Numbered from the stretch's first letter, positions 7,686-18,501 are shown. The stretch is DNA of 64,000 bases from an uncultured SAR86 cluster bacterium (GCA_902532015.1 CACAGI010000005.1:1-64000); one strand, 5' to 3'. A program made the numbers and translations. The notes: generated from the letters alone by a model not told the origin.

Positions 7686-8735
7686 CTAGAGTTCTTTTAT
7701 GTTTATTTTGGCAATTGCTATTCCGTTCTCACCTCTTACAGCGTAAAGCAAATAGATTTTTTCTCCTTCAACAAAAATAGCCGGGTCTCTTAATTGATTA
7801 ACGGGCGTGTTGATTGCACTAGCAGTTGATTCATATAACGGTAAATTTGAACCTTCCCAATCTTCTTCAGGACGTAGGACTTCTATTTTTTCAGAGGCTT
7901 TCCATAGAATTGCTGGTTTTTTTAGGTTAACTTTTGACATGAAAATTCGTTCAGGCTTATCTCCCTTTCGTGTATAAAATATAAGTAATTGATCTTTGTG
8001 CACCAATACTGCTGAATGCCTGACACTATCTTCTAGTATTTGATTGACTGGAGTATAGTCCCCTATATCCCCATTATTTTTATAAATGACGCCAGGCATT
8101 GAAATTGCGTAGTCATTTTTTTTATACGTAAATTTTCTAAAGTAAGGCCATCCAACTATTTTCTCCTTAACAGTAAAATCTAATCCGTTATTAGATGTAG
8201 CAACTCTAGTTTTCTGTAAACCAAACTCATCAAGTCCGTGAAAATACATTACCAGTCTTTGATTGACATCATCAACGTGAACATCAGGCGAAGCTATATG
8301 CGGAATCGTAAGATCATCAATCTTTTTTGGTATATAAGGCAAAAGATCTGGATGTGCTTTCCTTTGTCCAAGTGTTTCAAGATCAAAATCTTTTGGGATT
8401 GCAGGCTTTTCCTGGAGAAAAAAGGAATTTTCTAGTAATAACGTTCCTCCTGGTTTGATTTGCCAAGGACCTTTTAAAGTATTTGAATAGGCTAGTTTAA
8501 TCCGATCACCTTTATGATCTGCAAAATATAAATAATATTTACCTAACGGATCTTTTATCCATGCAGGTACTTTTATTAAAGATGGACCTTGGACATTCGT
8601 TCCTATTTCCTTACTAAGAAGTGGAGGAATAATTAAACCGTTTTCAAATCTCTGAACTTCTATTTTCACTTCTGTTATGGTTCTATCGCAACTTAATAAT
8701 AGAACTATAAGTAGGACAATTATCAATTTCTTCAT
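7686..8735 (-). CDS. Lipoprotein with GH43-like beta-propeller
   Basis: 349-residue predicted lipoprotein. A short signal peptide ends in the lipobox LLLSC at about residues 12-16, and Asp follows the Cys, which in E. coli keeps lipoproteins in the inner membrane. The mature part resembles five-bladed-propeller glycoside hydrolases (GH43/GH32-like): repeated blade-type segments such as YYLYFADHKGDRIKLAYS and SPDVHVDD, with acidic residues at strand starts, and a final RDPAIFVEGEKIYLLYA blade. I cannot point to a full catalytic triad, so a binding-only role is possible. It is transcribed alone, divergent from parE. Confidence 0.65.
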   Translation of the reverse strand: MKKLIIVLLIVLLLSCDRTITEVKIEVQRFENGLIIPPLLSKEIGTNVQGPSLIKVPAWIKDPLGKYYLYFADHKGDRIKLAYSNTLKGPWQIKPGGTLLLENSFFLQEKPAIPKDFDLETLGQRKAHPDLLPYIPKKIDDLTIPHIASPDVHVDDVNQRLVMYFHGLDEFGLQKTRVATSNNGLDFTVKEKIVGWPYFRKFTYKKNDYAISMPGVIYKNNGDIGDYTPVNQILEDSVRHSAVLVHKDQLLIFYTRKGDKPERIFMSKVNLKKPAILWKASEKIEVLRPEEDWEGSNLPLYESTASAINTPVNQLRDPAIFVEGEKIYLLYAVRGENGIAIAKINIKEL

Positions 8736-8786
8736 TTTGGAACATAATTTTTTATTTCTATTTGTCTAACTTTTTTTCCAACAAGG

Positions 8787-8792
8787 TATAAT
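8787..8792 (+). promoter_or_regulatory. -10 element of parE-parC
   Basis: A perfect TATAAT lies 13 bases before the parE ATG. The best -35 match (TTGTCT, 8762-8767) is 19 bases upstream. The expected transcript would have a leader of only about 7 bases and there is no Shine-Dalgarno sequence. Confidence 0.5.
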
Positions 8793-8805
8793 AAGCTAAA
8801 ACTCA

Positions 8806-10692
8806 ATGGCTAGAGAATATAATGCTGAATCTATAGAAGTCCTCTCTGGACTTGATCCGGTTAAAAAACGACCGGGTATGTATACCGAAACCTCTAGGCC
8901 AAATCACTTAGCCTTAGAAGTTATTGATAATAGCATCGATGAAGCGCTTGCAGGATATGCCACAACTATTGATGTTCAATTAAATAAAGATGGTTCCCTT
9001 AGCGTTGAAGATGATGGAAGAGGTATGCCTGTTGGGGTGCATCCTGATGAAGGTATTCCAGCAGTAGAGCTAATATTTACTAGGCTCCACGCTGGAGCAA
9101 AATTTTCTGATGAAGATTATAAATTTTCTGGAGGTCTTCATGGTGTTGGCGTATCTGTAGTCAATGCTTTATCACTTAATTTATCTGCTGAAATCAAAAG
9201 AGGCGGTCACAAATACCTTCTAGAGTTTAAGAATAGTGAAAAAAAGAAAGAATTAGCTAAGCTAGATAAAGTAGGCAAAAAGAATACCGGTACCAAAGTA
9301 ACCTTTCTTCCTGATCCTCAATATTTTGATAATGCTAAGTTTTCAGTATCCCAACTTATGGCTGCACTGAAAGCAAAAGCAGTGTTGTCTCCAGGCCTAA
9401 AGATTTCCTTTAAAGATAAGGAGTCAGGAAAATCAGAGAGTTGGTGTTTTGTAGATGGTTTAGCAGCTTACTTAGTTGCCAGCAACAAAGGAGGAGACTT
9501 AATTCCTGCTGAACCTTTTGAAGGGGAACATTTTAATGAAGATGGAGGTCTCACATGGGCCTTACAATGGGTACAAGGAATATCTGATCCTATTTCTGAG
9601 AGTTACGTAAATTTAATTCCAACCACTCAAGGTGGTACTCATGTTAACGGATTAAGATCAGGCCTAAATGAAGCCTTAAAAGAATTTTGTGAGTTTAGAA
9701 ATCTAATTCCAAGAGGGGTGAAGATAACCGCGGATGATGTTTGGTTGAACTGCAGTTCAATACTTTCCGCTAAATTAAAAGATCCCCAATTCACTGGCCA
9801 AACAAAAGAAAGACTTTCTTCGAAAGAATTTTCTACAGTTGCTTCAGCAATCGTTAAAGATGCTTTTAGTCTTTGGTTAAACCAACACACTGAAGAAGGT
9901 GAAGCCATTGCACAAATATGTATAGATAATGCTCAAGCAAGACAGAAAAGTAATAAGAAAGTAGATAGAAAGAAGGTAAGTTCTGGACTTGCTCTGCCTG
10001 GGAAACTAACTGATTGTACTTCGGAGGATCCAGAAACTAGCGAATTATTTTTAGTAGAAGGCCAGTCAGCTGGAGGTTCAGCTATTAAGGCAAGAGATAG
10101 AAATTTTCAGGCGATCTTGCCTTTAAAAGGAAAGATCATGAATACTTGGGAAGTTGAGGTTAGTGATGTTTTGGCATCTCAAGAAGTAAATAATATTGCT
10201 GTTGCATTAGGAGTTGAGCCTGGGAGTAATAATTTAGAGGGGCTAAGATACGGAAAAGTTTGTATATTGGCTGATGCAGATTCCGATGGCCTTCATATAG
10301 CTACTTTATTATGTGCTTTATTTTTAAGACATTTTAGGCCTTTAGTAGAGGCTGGAAGGGTATATGTCTCTATGCCGCCTTTATACAGAGTTGATCAAGG
10401 TAAAGACGTTCATTACGCAATAGATGATAACGAGAAAGATAAGCTCGTGAACACACTACAGAAGAAAAATAAGAAAACAAAGATCGAGGTGCAAAGATTT
10501 AAAGGATTAGGAGAAATGAATGCTTCCCAATTAAGAGAAACAACTATGCTTCCTGGATTAAGAAGACTCGTTCAATTAACTGTAAAGACCGGTGATAAAT
10601 CAATGCAAGTTGTAGATATGTTGTTATCTAAGAAAAGGTCTCAAGACCGAAAAGAGTGGCTGGAAGATAAAGGAAATTTAGCAAATGTCTGA
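8806..10692 (+). CDS. parE: DNA topoisomerase IV subunit B
   Basis: ATPase subunit of topoisomerase IV, which unlinks replicated chromosomes. It is 628 residues, the ParE length, and lacks the GyrB insert. The GHKL ATP site shows [20 protein letters not shown] and [14 protein letters not shown]. The TOPRIM part shows [11 protein letters not shown] and later [12 protein letters not shown], followed by the conserved [10 protein letters not shown]. The start [16 protein letters not shown] aligns with E. coli ParE without extension. It overlaps parC by 8 bases, so the two subunits are co-translated. Only this type II pair is in the window; gyrase must be elsewhere. Confidence 0.97.
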   Translation: MAREYNAESIEVLSGLDPVKKRPGMYTETSRPNHLALEVIDNSIDEALAGYATTIDVQLNKDGSLSVEDDGRGMPVGVHPDEGIPAVELIFTRLHAGAKFSDEDYKFSGGLHGVGVSVVNALSLNLSAEIKRGGHKYLLEFKNSEKKKELAKLDKVGKKNTGTKVTFLPDPQYFDNAKFSVSQLMAALKAKAVLSPGLKISFKDKESGKSESWCFVDGLAAYLVASNKGGDLIPAEPFEGEHFNEDGGLTWALQWVQGISDPISESYVNLIPTTQGGTHVNGLRSGLNEALKEFCEFRNLIPRGVKITADDVWLNCSSILSAKLKDPQFTGQTKERLSSKEFSTVASAIVKDAFSLWLNQHTEEGEAIAQICIDNAQARQKSNKKVDRKKVSSGLALPGKLTDCTSEDPETSELFLVEGQSAGGSAIKARDRNFQAILPLKGKIMNTWEVEVSDVLASQEVNNIAVALGVEPGSNNLEGLRYGKVCILADADSDGLHIATLLCALFLRHFRPLVEAGRVYVSMPPLYRVDQGKDVHYAIDDNEKDKLVNTLQKKNKKTKIEVQRFKGLGEMNASQLRETTMLPGLRRLVQLTVKTGDKSMQVVDMLLSKKRSQDRKEWLEDKGNLANV

Positions 10693-12943
10693 AAAGCTTG
10701 AAAAACAATCAATAAGTCAATTCAGTGAAAAGGCATACCTAGATTATTCTATGTATGTCATCTTGGATAGAGCTTTGCCTCATATAGGAGATGGATTGAA
10801 GCCGGTGCAAAGAAGAATTATTTACGCTATGTCAGAGCTAGGTTTAAGTGCAGCGGCAAAATATAAAAAGAGTGCAAGGACCGTTGGAGATGTTATAGGT
10901 AAATTTCATCCTCATGGAGATAGTGCTGCTTATGAAGCTATGGTACTTTTATCTCAATCTTTTACTACTAGATATCCTTTAATAGACGGTCAAGGAAATT
11001 GGGGTTCTTTAGATGATCCTAAATCTTTTGCAGCAATGCGTTACACAGAATGCAGATTGTCTCCTTATGCTAAAAGTCTTTTAGAAGAATTAGGGCAAGG
11101 AACAGTAGATTGGACAAGTAATTTTGATGGAACTCTTTTAGAACCCTCTGTTTTACCAGCTCGCCTTCCGAATCTCTTATTAAACGGGGCTACAGGCATT
11201 GCAGTTGGTATGGCAACTGATATTCCTCCGCATAATCTCAATGAAGTAGTGAAAGCTTGTATTAAGATTCTAGAAGAACCAAAAGTAAGTTTAGAAGATC
11301 TTTATAAAATCATTCCTGGTCCTGATTATCCAACTGAAGCAGAAATTATTTCCCCTGAAGAAGAACTTAGAGAAATTTATAGCATCGGGAGAGGTAGCAT
11401 AAAGATGAGAGCAACTTATGAAGTAGAGGATGGAGAAATAGTTATTCTTGCACTCCCTCATCAAACTTCTAGTTCTAAGATTCTGGAACAAATCGCATCT
11501 CAGATGGAAGCAAAGAAACTTCCTATGATTATAGATTTAAGAGATGAGAGTGATGAAGAAAGCCCAACAAGATTAGTATTAGTGCCTAAATCCAATCGAG
11601 TAGATAAAGAAGCTGTTATGAATCATCTGTTTGCCACAACAGACTTACAGAAGAATTACAGGGTAAATATGAATTTAATTGGTTTAAATGGAAAACCTCA
11701 AACAAGAGACATAAAGCTTGTATTAAAAGAGTGGTTGTCATTTAGAACACAGACGGTTACGCGAAGGCTCCAATATAGACTTGACTGGGTTTTAGACAGA
11801 TTACATATTCTAGAAGGTTTATTGGTTGTCTTTATAAATATAGATGAAGTAATAAGCATAATTAGGAATGAAGACGAACCCAAAAAAGTCTTACAGAAGA
11901 AATTTAAATTGAGCGTTATACAAGTAGATGCAATTCTTGAGATACGGTTGCGCCAATTAGCAAAATTAGAAGAAATAAAAATTAAAGAAGAACAAGGAAG
12001 TCTAGATTCTGAAAGAAAAGATTTAGAAAAATTATTGGGCTCTAAGGCAAGACTAAAGACTTTAATAAAAAAAGAACTTAAAGATGATGCAGAAGTTTAT
12101 GGAGATGAAAGAAATAGCCCAATAGTTTATAGAGAAGAGGCAACGGCATTTGACGAGACTGAATTGATCTCTTCTGATCCTGTTACTGTAATATTGTCTG
12201 AAAGAGGTTGGGTGAGGGCTGCTAAAGGCCACGATATTGAACCTGAATCATTAAATTATAGAGAAGGAGACACTTTCTTCGCTTCTGCAAAGGGAAGAAA
12301 TAATCAAAATGCAGTATTCTTAGATTCCAAGGGAAAAGCTTACACACTTCCTTGTCATTCCTTGCCTTCAGCACGAAGTCAAGGCGAGCCTCTTAGTGGG
12401 AGACTAAATGCAGAGTCAGGAGAAACTTTTGCTGGTGTTATTTCGGGTCCGATAGAATCACAAGTAGTACTTGCCACTAGTTCGGGTTATGGCTTTGTGG
12501 CAAATCTAGGCGATTTGCAGACAAAGAACAAATCAGGAAAAGCTGCCTTAAAAGTTCAAGAGGGAGCACAAGTACTTATTCCTAGAGCTGTAGAGAACGA
12601 AAAGGATGTGCTAGCAGCCATCACTAATCAAGGAAGAATGTTAGTATTTCCACTAACTGAATTACCGCAATTGGCTAGAGGAAAAGGAAATAAAATTATA
12701 GGAATTCCTAAGGCTAGCTTTGAATCTGGAGAGGACTCCTTGCAGGAAGTTGCTGTCCTTGGAGAAGGAAGAGAATTAAGGTTATTGAGTGGAAAAAGAC
12801 ATTTTACGATCAAGTCTAAAGATTTGGAGAATTTTGTTGGCAATAGAGGTAGAAGGGGTAACTTCTTACCTAAAGGTTTTAGAAAGGTTGATGGCATAGA
12901 AGTCATTGGCAGTGATAAAAGCAATAATAAAGAAGAAAATTAA
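10685..12943 (+). CDS. parC: DNA topoisomerase IV subunit A
   Basis: DNA cleavage and rejoining subunit of topoisomerase IV, 752 residues as in E. coli. The breakage-reunion domain begins with [28 protein letters not shown], and the active-site Tyr is in AAMRYTE (about residue 120). The quinolone-contact helix reads [12 protein letters not shown], with Ser and Glu at the usual positions. The C-terminal third is the beta-pinwheel that binds DNA. The last residues run into a Lys/Asn/Glu-rich tail. The next gene, a thioesterase, follows after 24 bases with its own AAGGA ribosome-binding site. Confidence 0.97.
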   Translation: MSEKLEKQSISQFSEKAYLDYSMYVILDRALPHIGDGLKPVQRRIIYAMSELGLSAAAKYKKSARTVGDVIGKFHPHGDSAAYEAMVLLSQSFTTRYPLIDGQGNWGSLDDPKSFAAMRYTECRLSPYAKSLLEELGQGTVDWTSNFDGTLLEPSVLPARLPNLLLNGATGIAVGMATDIPPHNLNEVVKACIKILEEPKVSLEDLYKIIPGPDYPTEAEIISPEEELREIYSIGRGSIKMRATYEVEDGEIVILALPHQTSSSKILEQIASQMEAKKLPMIIDLRDESDEESPTRLVLVPKSNRVDKEAVMNHLFATTDLQKNYRVNMNLIGLNGKPQTRDIKLVLKEWLSFRTQTVTRRLQYRLDWVLDRLHILEGLLVVFINIDEVISIIRNEDEPKKVLQKKFKLSVIQVDAILEIRLRQLAKLEEIKIKEEQGSLDSERKDLEKLLGSKARLKTLIKKELKDDAEVYGDERNSPIVYREEATAFDETELISSDPVTVILSERGWVRAAKGHDIEPESLNYREGDTFFASAKGRNNQNAVFLDSKGKAYTLPCHSLPSARSQGEPLSGRLNAESGETFAGVISGPIESQVVLATSSGYGFVANLGDLQTKNKSGKAALKVQEGAQVLIPRAVENEKDVLAAITNQGRMLVFPLTELPQLARGKGNKIIGIPKASFESGEDSLQEVAVLGEGRELRLLSGKRHFTIKSKDLENFVGNRGRRGNFLPKGFRKVDGIEVIGSDKSNNKEEN

Positions 12944-12967
12944 ATTTCTATATAGATAAGGACAGAT

Positions 12968-13435
12968 ATGAAAGATAAATTTCCAATTATAGGACCTTCA
13001 GCTGTGGTAACTAAAGATATGTGTGATCTAAATAATCATATGAATGTTGTTTACTATCAGCATATTTTTGAAGACGGATGTTTAGGATTTTTCACAGAAA
13101 TGGGTTTTACTGCTGAATATTTTGAAGAAGGGTTTTCTAGTTTCACCCTGGAAACAGATATTCGTTATTTAAAAGAGCTATTAGAAGGTGAAAAAGCTTA
13201 TCCTTACTTTAGACTTGTGAACTTAAGTCCAAAACTGATTCATTATGCAGGAATAATCTTGGACGAGTCTGGAGAAGTCTCAGCATTCACTGAAAATGTT
13301 TTAGCTCATGTTGATATGAGTGTTAGAAAAACTTCAATTATGCCTGAAAAGATTTACTCACCCTTACAACGCATGATGGAAGAGCATAATCAAACAGGTG
13401 ATATAGGCTTTGATTTGAGGTTAAAAGTTAAATAG
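12968..13435 (+). CDS. 4-hydroxybenzoyl-CoA thioesterase-like hotdog protein
   Basis: 155-residue single hotdog-fold protein, probably an acyl-CoA thioesterase. The early motif DLNNHMNVVYYQHIFEDG matches the D-x-x-x-H-x-N-x-x-x-Y pattern of the 4HBT/FcbC group, where the Asp is catalytic. AAGGA at 12958-12962 supports the chosen ATG. The 3' end overlaps the convergent aldo/keto reductase gene by 8 bases. Substrate is unknown; the link to parC is probably only positional. Confidence 0.75.
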   Translation: MKDKFPIIGPSAVVTKDMCDLNNHMNVVYYQHIFEDGCLGFFTEMGFTAEYFEEGFSSFTLETDIRYLKELLEGEKAYPYFRLVNLSPKLIHYAGIILDESGEVSAFTENVLAHVDMSVRKTSIMPEKIYSPLQRMMEEHNQTGDIGFDLRLKVK

Positions 13436-14396
13436 AACTCAGTCTTTTCTGAACTTCTTCAGTTAACAAAGGTAAGACTTCTGGAGCTTTAAGGTTTTCT
13501 TCAAGCTGTTCAATCTTCGAAGCACCCAATATTATTGTAGAAACATTCTCGTTTAGCAGGCACCAAGCTATAGCAATTTTAGATAGGCTTTCTCCTAATT
13601 CGTTTGCAATATTCATTAATTGAGCAACTTTCTTCATCCTTACTTGACCTCTCTCTGAATCTATCATGTGTTTTTTTAACCATTCATAACCTTCCAAAGA
13701 AGCTCTAGACCCCTTTGGTATACCATCAAGATATTTTCCTGTTAGTGCACCTGAAGCTAAAGGAGACCAAATAGTAGTCCCCATACCAAATTGATCAAAG
13801 ATTGTTTTGTATTCAATTTCAAATCTTTTTCTATCTAAGAGATTGTATTGGGGCTGCTCCATTGTTGGAGGAGTTAAGTGATGTTTTTCAGCAAAATCAT
13901 AAGCTTCAGTAATTTCTTCAGCCGTCCACTCAGAGGTTCCCCAATAAAGTACTTTCCCTTGGGATATTAGATTGTGCATTGCCCAAACAGTTTCTCCAAT
14001 CGGAGTATCTGGGTCGGCTCTATGACAGAAATAAAGATCTAAGTAGTCAACTTGGAGTCTTTCTAGTGCTTTATCACATGCTTCACTTACATGCTTTCTA
14101 CTTAACCCAATTTGGGTCGGCAGAGGTTTTTCTTTGGTTCCGAAGAAAACTTTAGAAGATACGCAATATGAATCTCTTGGCTTATCTAATGCTTTCAATG
14201 CCTTACCCATTACTACTTCAGATTGACCTCTTTCATAGCCTTCAGCGTTATCGAAGAAGTTAATTCCTGCATCTAAACAAGTACCAAACATTTTTTCAGC
14301 TAACTTAGTATCAACTTGTTTGTTGAAAGTTACCCAAGACCCAAAAGAAAGTTCAGAGACTTTTAGTCCTGATTTTCCTAAATTCCTATACTTCAT
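13428..14396 (-). CDS. Aldo/keto reductase (Kv-beta/YghZ-like branch)
   Basis: 322-residue NADPH-dependent oxidoreductase with the AKR TIM barrel. MKYRNLGKSGLKVSELSFGSW is the classical AKR start; the catalytic tetrad is represented by FDNAEGYERGQSE (Asp and Tyr), SSKVFF (Lys) and YFCHR (His). The cofactor-binding C-terminus has WCLLNENVSTIILGAS. The gene follows argD after 9 bases on the minus strand, with AAGGA before the ATG, so it probably shares argD's transcript. The physiological substrate is not predictable; small aldehydes are likely. Confidence 0.87.
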   Translation of the reverse strand: MKYRNLGKSGLKVSELSFGSWVTFNKQVDTKLAEKMFGTCLDAGINFFDNAEGYERGQSEVVMGKALKALDKPRDSYCVSSKVFFGTKEKPLPTQIGLSRKHVSEACDKALERLQVDYLDLYFCHRADPDTPIGETVWAMHNLISQGKVLYWGTSEWTAEEITEAYDFAEKHHLTPPTMEQPQYNLLDRKRFEIEYKTIFDQFGMGTTIWSPLASGALTGKYLDGIPKGSRASLEGYEWLKKHMIDSERGQVRMKKVAQLMNIANELGESLSKIAIAWCLLNENVSTIILGASKIEQLEENLKAPEVLPLLTEEVQKRLSSI

Positions 14397-14405
14397 AATG
14401 TTTCC

Positions 14406-15611
14406 TTATATTTGATTTAAAGCTTTGGTTAAGTTTTCTAAACCTTCACTAATATCATCTTCGGATATATTCAGTGCAGGTGCAAATCTTAAAGCTTTAT
14501 TTCCTGCAGTAACTAGAATTAATCCATTTTCGTAACATCTATCTAGTAATTCAAAAGCATCTAATTCTTTAATATCACAACATATCCATAAACCAGAAGA
14601 TCTTATACCTGAAAAGACTTTTGTATTAGTAGCCATATCTGATAATGCACTCATCATAAGTTTTTCCTTCTGCTTCACTTCATTCAAGAAGGTCGGATCG
14701 GAAACTATTTGTATGACTTTATCAGAAACCGCACAAGCGATTGGATTTCCTCCAAAAGTAGATCCATGTGTTCCTGTTGATAAAGATGGAGCTATATTAT
14801 TTTTTGTTAATGTGGCACCGATGGGCATCCCGCCGCCTAAACCTTTTGCTGAAGTTAAAATATCTGGCTCAATGTCATATTTCATATAACCAAACAAATA
14901 TCCCATTCTGCCTACACCACTTTGGACTTCATCCATGATTAGAAGAGTTCCATTTTCATCGCACAACTCTCTGAGAGATTTTAAGAAAGCTTGATCAACT
15001 TCATAAACTCCTGCCTCGCCTTGTACAGGTTCAATGATTATTGCAGCTGTTTTATTTGAAATTAAACTTTCGACAGAACTAATATCATTATATTTAGCAT
15101 GTTTGACACCCCTGACTAGAGGTCCAAAACCTATTTTATGGTTCTCTGAACCTCCTAGAGAAATATTCAAAAGAGATCTGCCATGGAAGGAGTTTTCAAA
15201 AGAAATTAATTCATCTCTATTCTCTCCTCTATCATGATGAAATTTTCTTGCTATCTTTATCGCCGCTTCATTTGCTTCAGAGCCTGAGTTGCTAAAATAG
15301 ACTTTTTCAGCAAAAGTTAGATCCGTAAGTTTTTTTGCAAGATTGATAGCAGGTTCATTTGCTAAGTAATTACTCGTATGCCAAAGTTTATTGGCTTGTT
15401 CATTAAGTTCTTTAATTAAGATCGGATGAGAGTGTCCTAGGCTATTAACTGCAATACCTCCTCCAAGATCAATATATTCTTTATTATTCTTATCCCAAAC
15501 TCGTGATCCTAGAGCTCTGTCTGGTATAAAGTCTGCAGGTGCATAGTTTGGCATCATTACCTCTTCATAAGTCCCTTTTAGCTTAATATTGTTGTTATTA
15601 TTCTTTTTCAT
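14406..15611 (-). CDS. argD: Acetylornithine/succinyl-DAP aminotransferase
   Basis: Class III PLP aminotransferase of 401 residues, the size of ArgD, catalysing the N-acetylornithine step of arginine synthesis and often the succinyl-diaminopimelate step of lysine synthesis. Visible motifs are YIDLGGGIAVNSLGH, SNSGSEANEAAIKIAR, LIMDEVQSGVGRMG (Asp contacting the PLP pyridine nitrogen) and TSAKGLGGGMPIG (Schiff-base Lys). The ATG is preceded by a divergent, very short spacer to the DUF2244 gene. The name rests on overall pattern; ornithine or GABA aminotransferase of the same class is less likely. Confidence 0.88.
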   Translation of the reverse strand: MKKNNNNNIKLKGTYEEVMMPNYAPADFIPDRALGSRVWDKNNKEYIDLGGGIAVNSLGHSHPILIKELNEQANKLWHTSNYLANEPAINLAKKLTDLTFAEKVYFSNSGSEANEAAIKIARKFHHDRGENRDELISFENSFHGRSLLNISLGGSENHKIGFGPLVRGVKHAKYNDISSVESLISNKTAAIIIEPVQGEAGVYEVDQAFLKSLRELCDENGTLLIMDEVQSGVGRMGYLFGYMKYDIEPDILTSAKGLGGGMPIGATLTKNNIAPSLSTGTHGSTFGGNPIACAVSDKVIQIVSDPTFLNEVKQKEKLMMSALSDMATNTKVFSGIRSSGLWICCDIKELDAFELLDRCYENGLILVTAGNKALRFAPALNISEDDISEGLENLTKALNQI

Positions 15612-15657
15612 ATAGCTTTGAATGTCCTAGGCGATGTATTATAGATGCCCTAAACAT

Positions 15658-16140
15658 ATGATCAAAATTCAAAGTAACAAAGAAAAGAACTTTCATCGCA
15701 TCCTGTTAAGACCTAACCAATCAATAAGTTGGAAATCCGGTCTTGTCTTTATAGTGGTTATCGCCTTTACCTGCTTGAGCATAGGATTAGGTTTTGCTTA
15801 TGTAGGTGCTACATTAATACTTCCATTTGCGGGTTTAGAGGTAATATTCGTAGGAATTTGTACCTATTTAGTGCTTAACAAAACTTCGCAACAAGAAGTC
15901 ATAACTTTATCTAAAGATAAACTGATAATAGAGAAGGGAGCATATAGATTAAAAAAAGTGTGGGAATACTTCCGGCTATGGTCTTACATTACAGTAGAAA
16001 GACCACAACATCCTTGGTATCCAGCTCATATAGTGGTAACTTCAAAAGGTGAGAGGGTACCTTTAGGTGATTTTTTAAATGAACAAGAAAAGGAAAAATT
16101 AGTTTCCAGTTTAGAAAGCATTATTTTAGATTTGCGTTGA
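15658..16140 (+). CDS. DUF2244 integral membrane protein
   Basis: About 160 residues with two adjacent transmembrane helices near the N-terminus (IVVIAFTCLSIGLGFAYVG and the following segment) and a cytoplasmic tail with the pattern VWEYFRLWSYITVERP typical of DUF2244. Function of the family is unknown. The ORF track starts at 15634, but the ATG at 15658 (MIKIQSN) is the more likely start: the upstream codons overlap a TATTAT that could be the -10 element, and the family normally begins shortly before the FHRILLRPN segment. It ends directly against the acyl-CoA dehydrogenase gene. Confidence 0.75.
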   Translation: MIKIQSNKEKNFHRILLRPNQSISWKSGLVFIVVIAFTCLSIGLGFAYVGATLILPFAGLEVIFVGICTYLVLNKTSQQEVITLSKDKLIIEKGAYRLKKVWEYFRLWSYITVERPQHPWYPAHIVVTSKGERVPLGDFLNEQEKEKLVSSLESIILDLR

Positions 16141-17304
16141 TTATTTCCTCTGGTCAAATCTTTTTCCAACCATGGCTGAAGCAATATTAATTTTTTGAAT
16201 ATCTATTGTTCCTCCTGCAATCCCCCATCCCCAAACGTCTCTATAATGTCTTTCCATAGGATACTCTTTATTGAAACCATAACCGCCCATGAGTTGCATT
16301 GCAGAAGCAACAACTTCTCTAGCAGTTTCGTTTGAGAAACATTTACCTACACTTGATTCAAAGATACTCGGAAATCCTTCTTGCGCGTTGTGCGCGGCTC
16401 TATGTATAAGAAGTCTTGAGCCTTCAACTTTCATGGCCATTTCTGCCAATTTCATCTGCACTGCTTGAAATTCAACTATAGGTTTACCAAATTGCTCCCT
16501 TTCTTGTACATACTTTAAGGCCTTCTCTAAGGCTCCAGAAGCTTGGCCTAGACACATAGTTGCGTTACCGCATCTCTCAAGATCAAAGGCTTCCATTAAT
16601 TTTTTGAAACCTCCATCTGCTTCTACTATTACATTACCGATTGGAACTTCCACGTTATCAAAGAAAATATCAGCCGAAGGTATCCCACTCCAACCCATTA
16701 ATTTCTCTTGTTGCCCAAAACTCATACCTGGAGTGCCTTTTTCAACGTAGACAGCGCCGATACCTTTTGCTCCGGGATCGTCAGACATTTTGCAATAAAC
16801 TACATATCCCTCTGAGTGCCCTCCACCGGAACACCATCTTTTGGTTCCATTCAATATAATTTTGTCATTTTTAATCTCAGCTTTTGTTGTAAGGTCTGTT
16901 AGGGCTGATCCGGCATTAGGCTCAGACATGGAAACAGCCACCACAATATTTCCCTTACAAACTTCAGGTATGATTTTTTCTTTAAGTGCTTCTGAAGCAA
17001 AATGTTCAATTGCTTTTACAGGACCAACACAACTTTCAAATATAGGAAACGCTACAGCAGAAGAAATTTTTGCAAATTCTTCCATAACTAAAAGAGCATC
17101 TAGATTTGATAGACCTAATCCTCCGTATTTATCTGATACATTTATTCCTAAAAACCCCATTTCAGAATATTTTTTTAACCATTCTTTTGATAAAGGCTCT
17201 CCAGTTTCCTCAATTGATAAAGCTACTTCTATCATCTCATTTTGAGCAAAATTTCTAGCTATTTCCTGTAATTCCCTTTGTTGCTCTGAAAGTTTAAAGT
17301 CCAT
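16141..17304 (-). CDS. Acyl-CoA dehydrogenase
   Basis: FAD-dependent alpha,beta-dehydrogenase of acyl-CoA thioesters, 387 residues. Flavin and substrate motifs are VAVSMSEPNAGSALTD and KRWCSGGG, and the tail has QLMGGYGFNKEYPMERHYRD. At the usual catalytic Glu position of short- and medium-chain enzymes (YEGT) it reads AGGT, so the base is probably the Glu in FDLERCG, as in isovaleryl-CoA and long-chain dehydrogenases. TAGGAGA precedes the ATG. It follows the class III CoA-transferase gene by 8 bases, suggesting a pathway in which an acid is activated to its CoA ester and then oxidised. Substrate is unknown. Confidence 0.92.
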   Translation of the reverse strand: MDFKLSEQQRELQEIARNFAQNEMIEVALSIEETGEPLSKEWLKKYSEMGFLGINVSDKYGGLGLSNLDALLVMEEFAKISSAVAFPIFESCVGPVKAIEHFASEALKEKIIPEVCKGNIVVAVSMSEPNAGSALTDLTTKAEIKNDKIILNGTKRWCSGGGHSEGYVVYCKMSDDPGAKGIGAVYVEKGTPGMSFGQQEKLMGWSGIPSADIFFDNVEVPIGNVIVEADGGFKKLMEAFDLERCGNATMCLGQASGALEKALKYVQEREQFGKPIVEFQAVQMKLAEMAMKVEGSRLLIHRAAHNAQEGFPSIFESSVGKCFSNETAREVVASAMQLMGGYGFNKEYPMERHYRDVWGWGIAGGTIDIQKINIASAMVGKRFDQRK

Positions 17305-17312
17305 GTTGTCTC

Positions 17313-18497
17313 CTAAATTATTCTATTTACTTTTAAATCTTCTATTTCTTCTTCACTATACCCAAGACCAGAAAGTATTTGTTTATTATGTTCTCCGAGC
17401 TGAGGTGATCTAGTTCGAATATCACCTGGTTTGTCAGACAATTCTACAGCTGGCGCTGCCACTGGGTACTCCTTATCTAAAGTAGGGTAACTCATTTTTA
17501 CAAATGCTTCTTTTTCAATGACATGTGGTTCTTTTAAAGTTTCTTCAGCTTTCAGAACTTCGCCTACTGGGATTCTTGATTTTTCTAATTCTTTAATGGC
17601 TTCTTGATTCGTCCTCTCGCTACACCAAAGAGCCATTCTTTCGCTTATTAAAATTCCATTCTCACCCCTTATTAAGTCGTCTTTAAATCTAGGATCGTCA
17701 ATCCAAGTCTCTTCTCCAACAAGATGTGCCCATCTTTCAAAGAGAGGCTGACCGACCGTTTGGACTAAAATCCATCCATCCTTGGTTTTAAAGGAATCTG
17801 AAGGTCCAGAAGTTTGAGATCTGTTTAATGTAGCCACTCGGTTTACACTAAGCAGATCCTGTTCTATTAATAAACTATTGGTTGTTGTTAATGCTGTTTG
17901 CAAGAGTGAAGTTTGTACTCTTTGTCCTTTTCCCGTTTTATCTCTATCAATATAGGCAAGAAGCGTTCCAAAGGCTGCTAAAGATGCGCTACAAAAATCT
18001 ACGTAAGGAGCATAAGCTTTAGTTGGTTCATCAGGGTTACCTGTCATATCCATCGCTCCAGACATAGCTTGGGCAACACCATCGAAACCAACTCTTTCAG
18101 CGTAGGGACCTGTTGTGCCAAAAGCTGTATTAGAAGTAAGAATTATTTTAGGGTTTATTTTATACAAACTTTCGTAATCCAATCCCATGGATTTGAGTGT
18201 AGATTCAGGAAGATTAGCTATTACTATGTCAGAATTCTCTACAAGCCTTTTAATGACCTCCTGACCTTTTTCTTTTGTGGGATTAAGGGTCATACCTAAT
18301 TTATTTCTATTAAGCTGAAGAAACATTGCTCCTTGTCCGTCTTCAGTTACTGGAGTCACGTATCTATCTTCACTTCCGTCAACTCTTTCTATTCTGATGA
18401 CCTCGGCCCCATAATCAGCTAGCAAAGCACCGCAGAAAGGACCAGCTATATACCTTCCAAAATCCAAAACTTTTACTCCTTCTAAAATACTACTCAT
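17313..18497 (-). CDS. Class III CoA-transferase (CaiB/BaiF)
   Basis: 394-residue CoA-transferase of the formyl-CoA transferase fold, moving CoA between carboxylic acids. It opens with GVKVLDFGRYIAGPFCGALLADYGAEVIRIE, the standard family start. The likely catalytic Asp is in the segment PYVDFCSAS, followed by IDRDKTGKGQRV. AAAGGAAA lies about 11 bases before the ATG. It lies 4 bases from the exported esterase gene and 8 bases before the acyl-CoA dehydrogenase, all on the minus strand, so a three-gene operon from esterase to CoA ester to enoyl-CoA is plausible. Exact acids cannot be told from sequence. Confidence 0.9.
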   Translation of the reverse strand: MSSILEGVKVLDFGRYIAGPFCGALLADYGAEVIRIERVDGSEDRYVTPVTEDGQGAMFLQLNRNKLGMTLNPTKEKGQEVIKRLVENSDIVIANLPESTLKSMGLDYESLYKINPKIILTSNTAFGTTGPYAERVGFDGVAQAMSGAMDMTGNPDEPTKAYAPYVDFCSASLAAFGTLLAYIDRDKTGKGQRVQTSLLQTALTTTNSLLIEQDLLSVNRVATLNRSQTSGPSDSFKTKDGWILVQTVGQPLFERWAHLVGEETWIDDPRFKDDLIRGENGILISERMALWCSERTNQEAIKELEKSRIPVGEVLKAEETLKEPHVIEKEAFVKMSYPTLDKEYPVAAPAVELSDKPGDIRTRSPQLGEHNKQILSGLGYSEEEIEDLKVNRII

Positions 18498-18501
18498 TGT
18501 T

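Noticed and set aside
9639-9908. 89-residue minus-strand ORF
   Set aside because: Antisense shadow of parE.
16841-17245. 134-residue plus-strand ORF
   Set aside because: Antisense to the acyl-CoA dehydrogenase gene; no family pattern.
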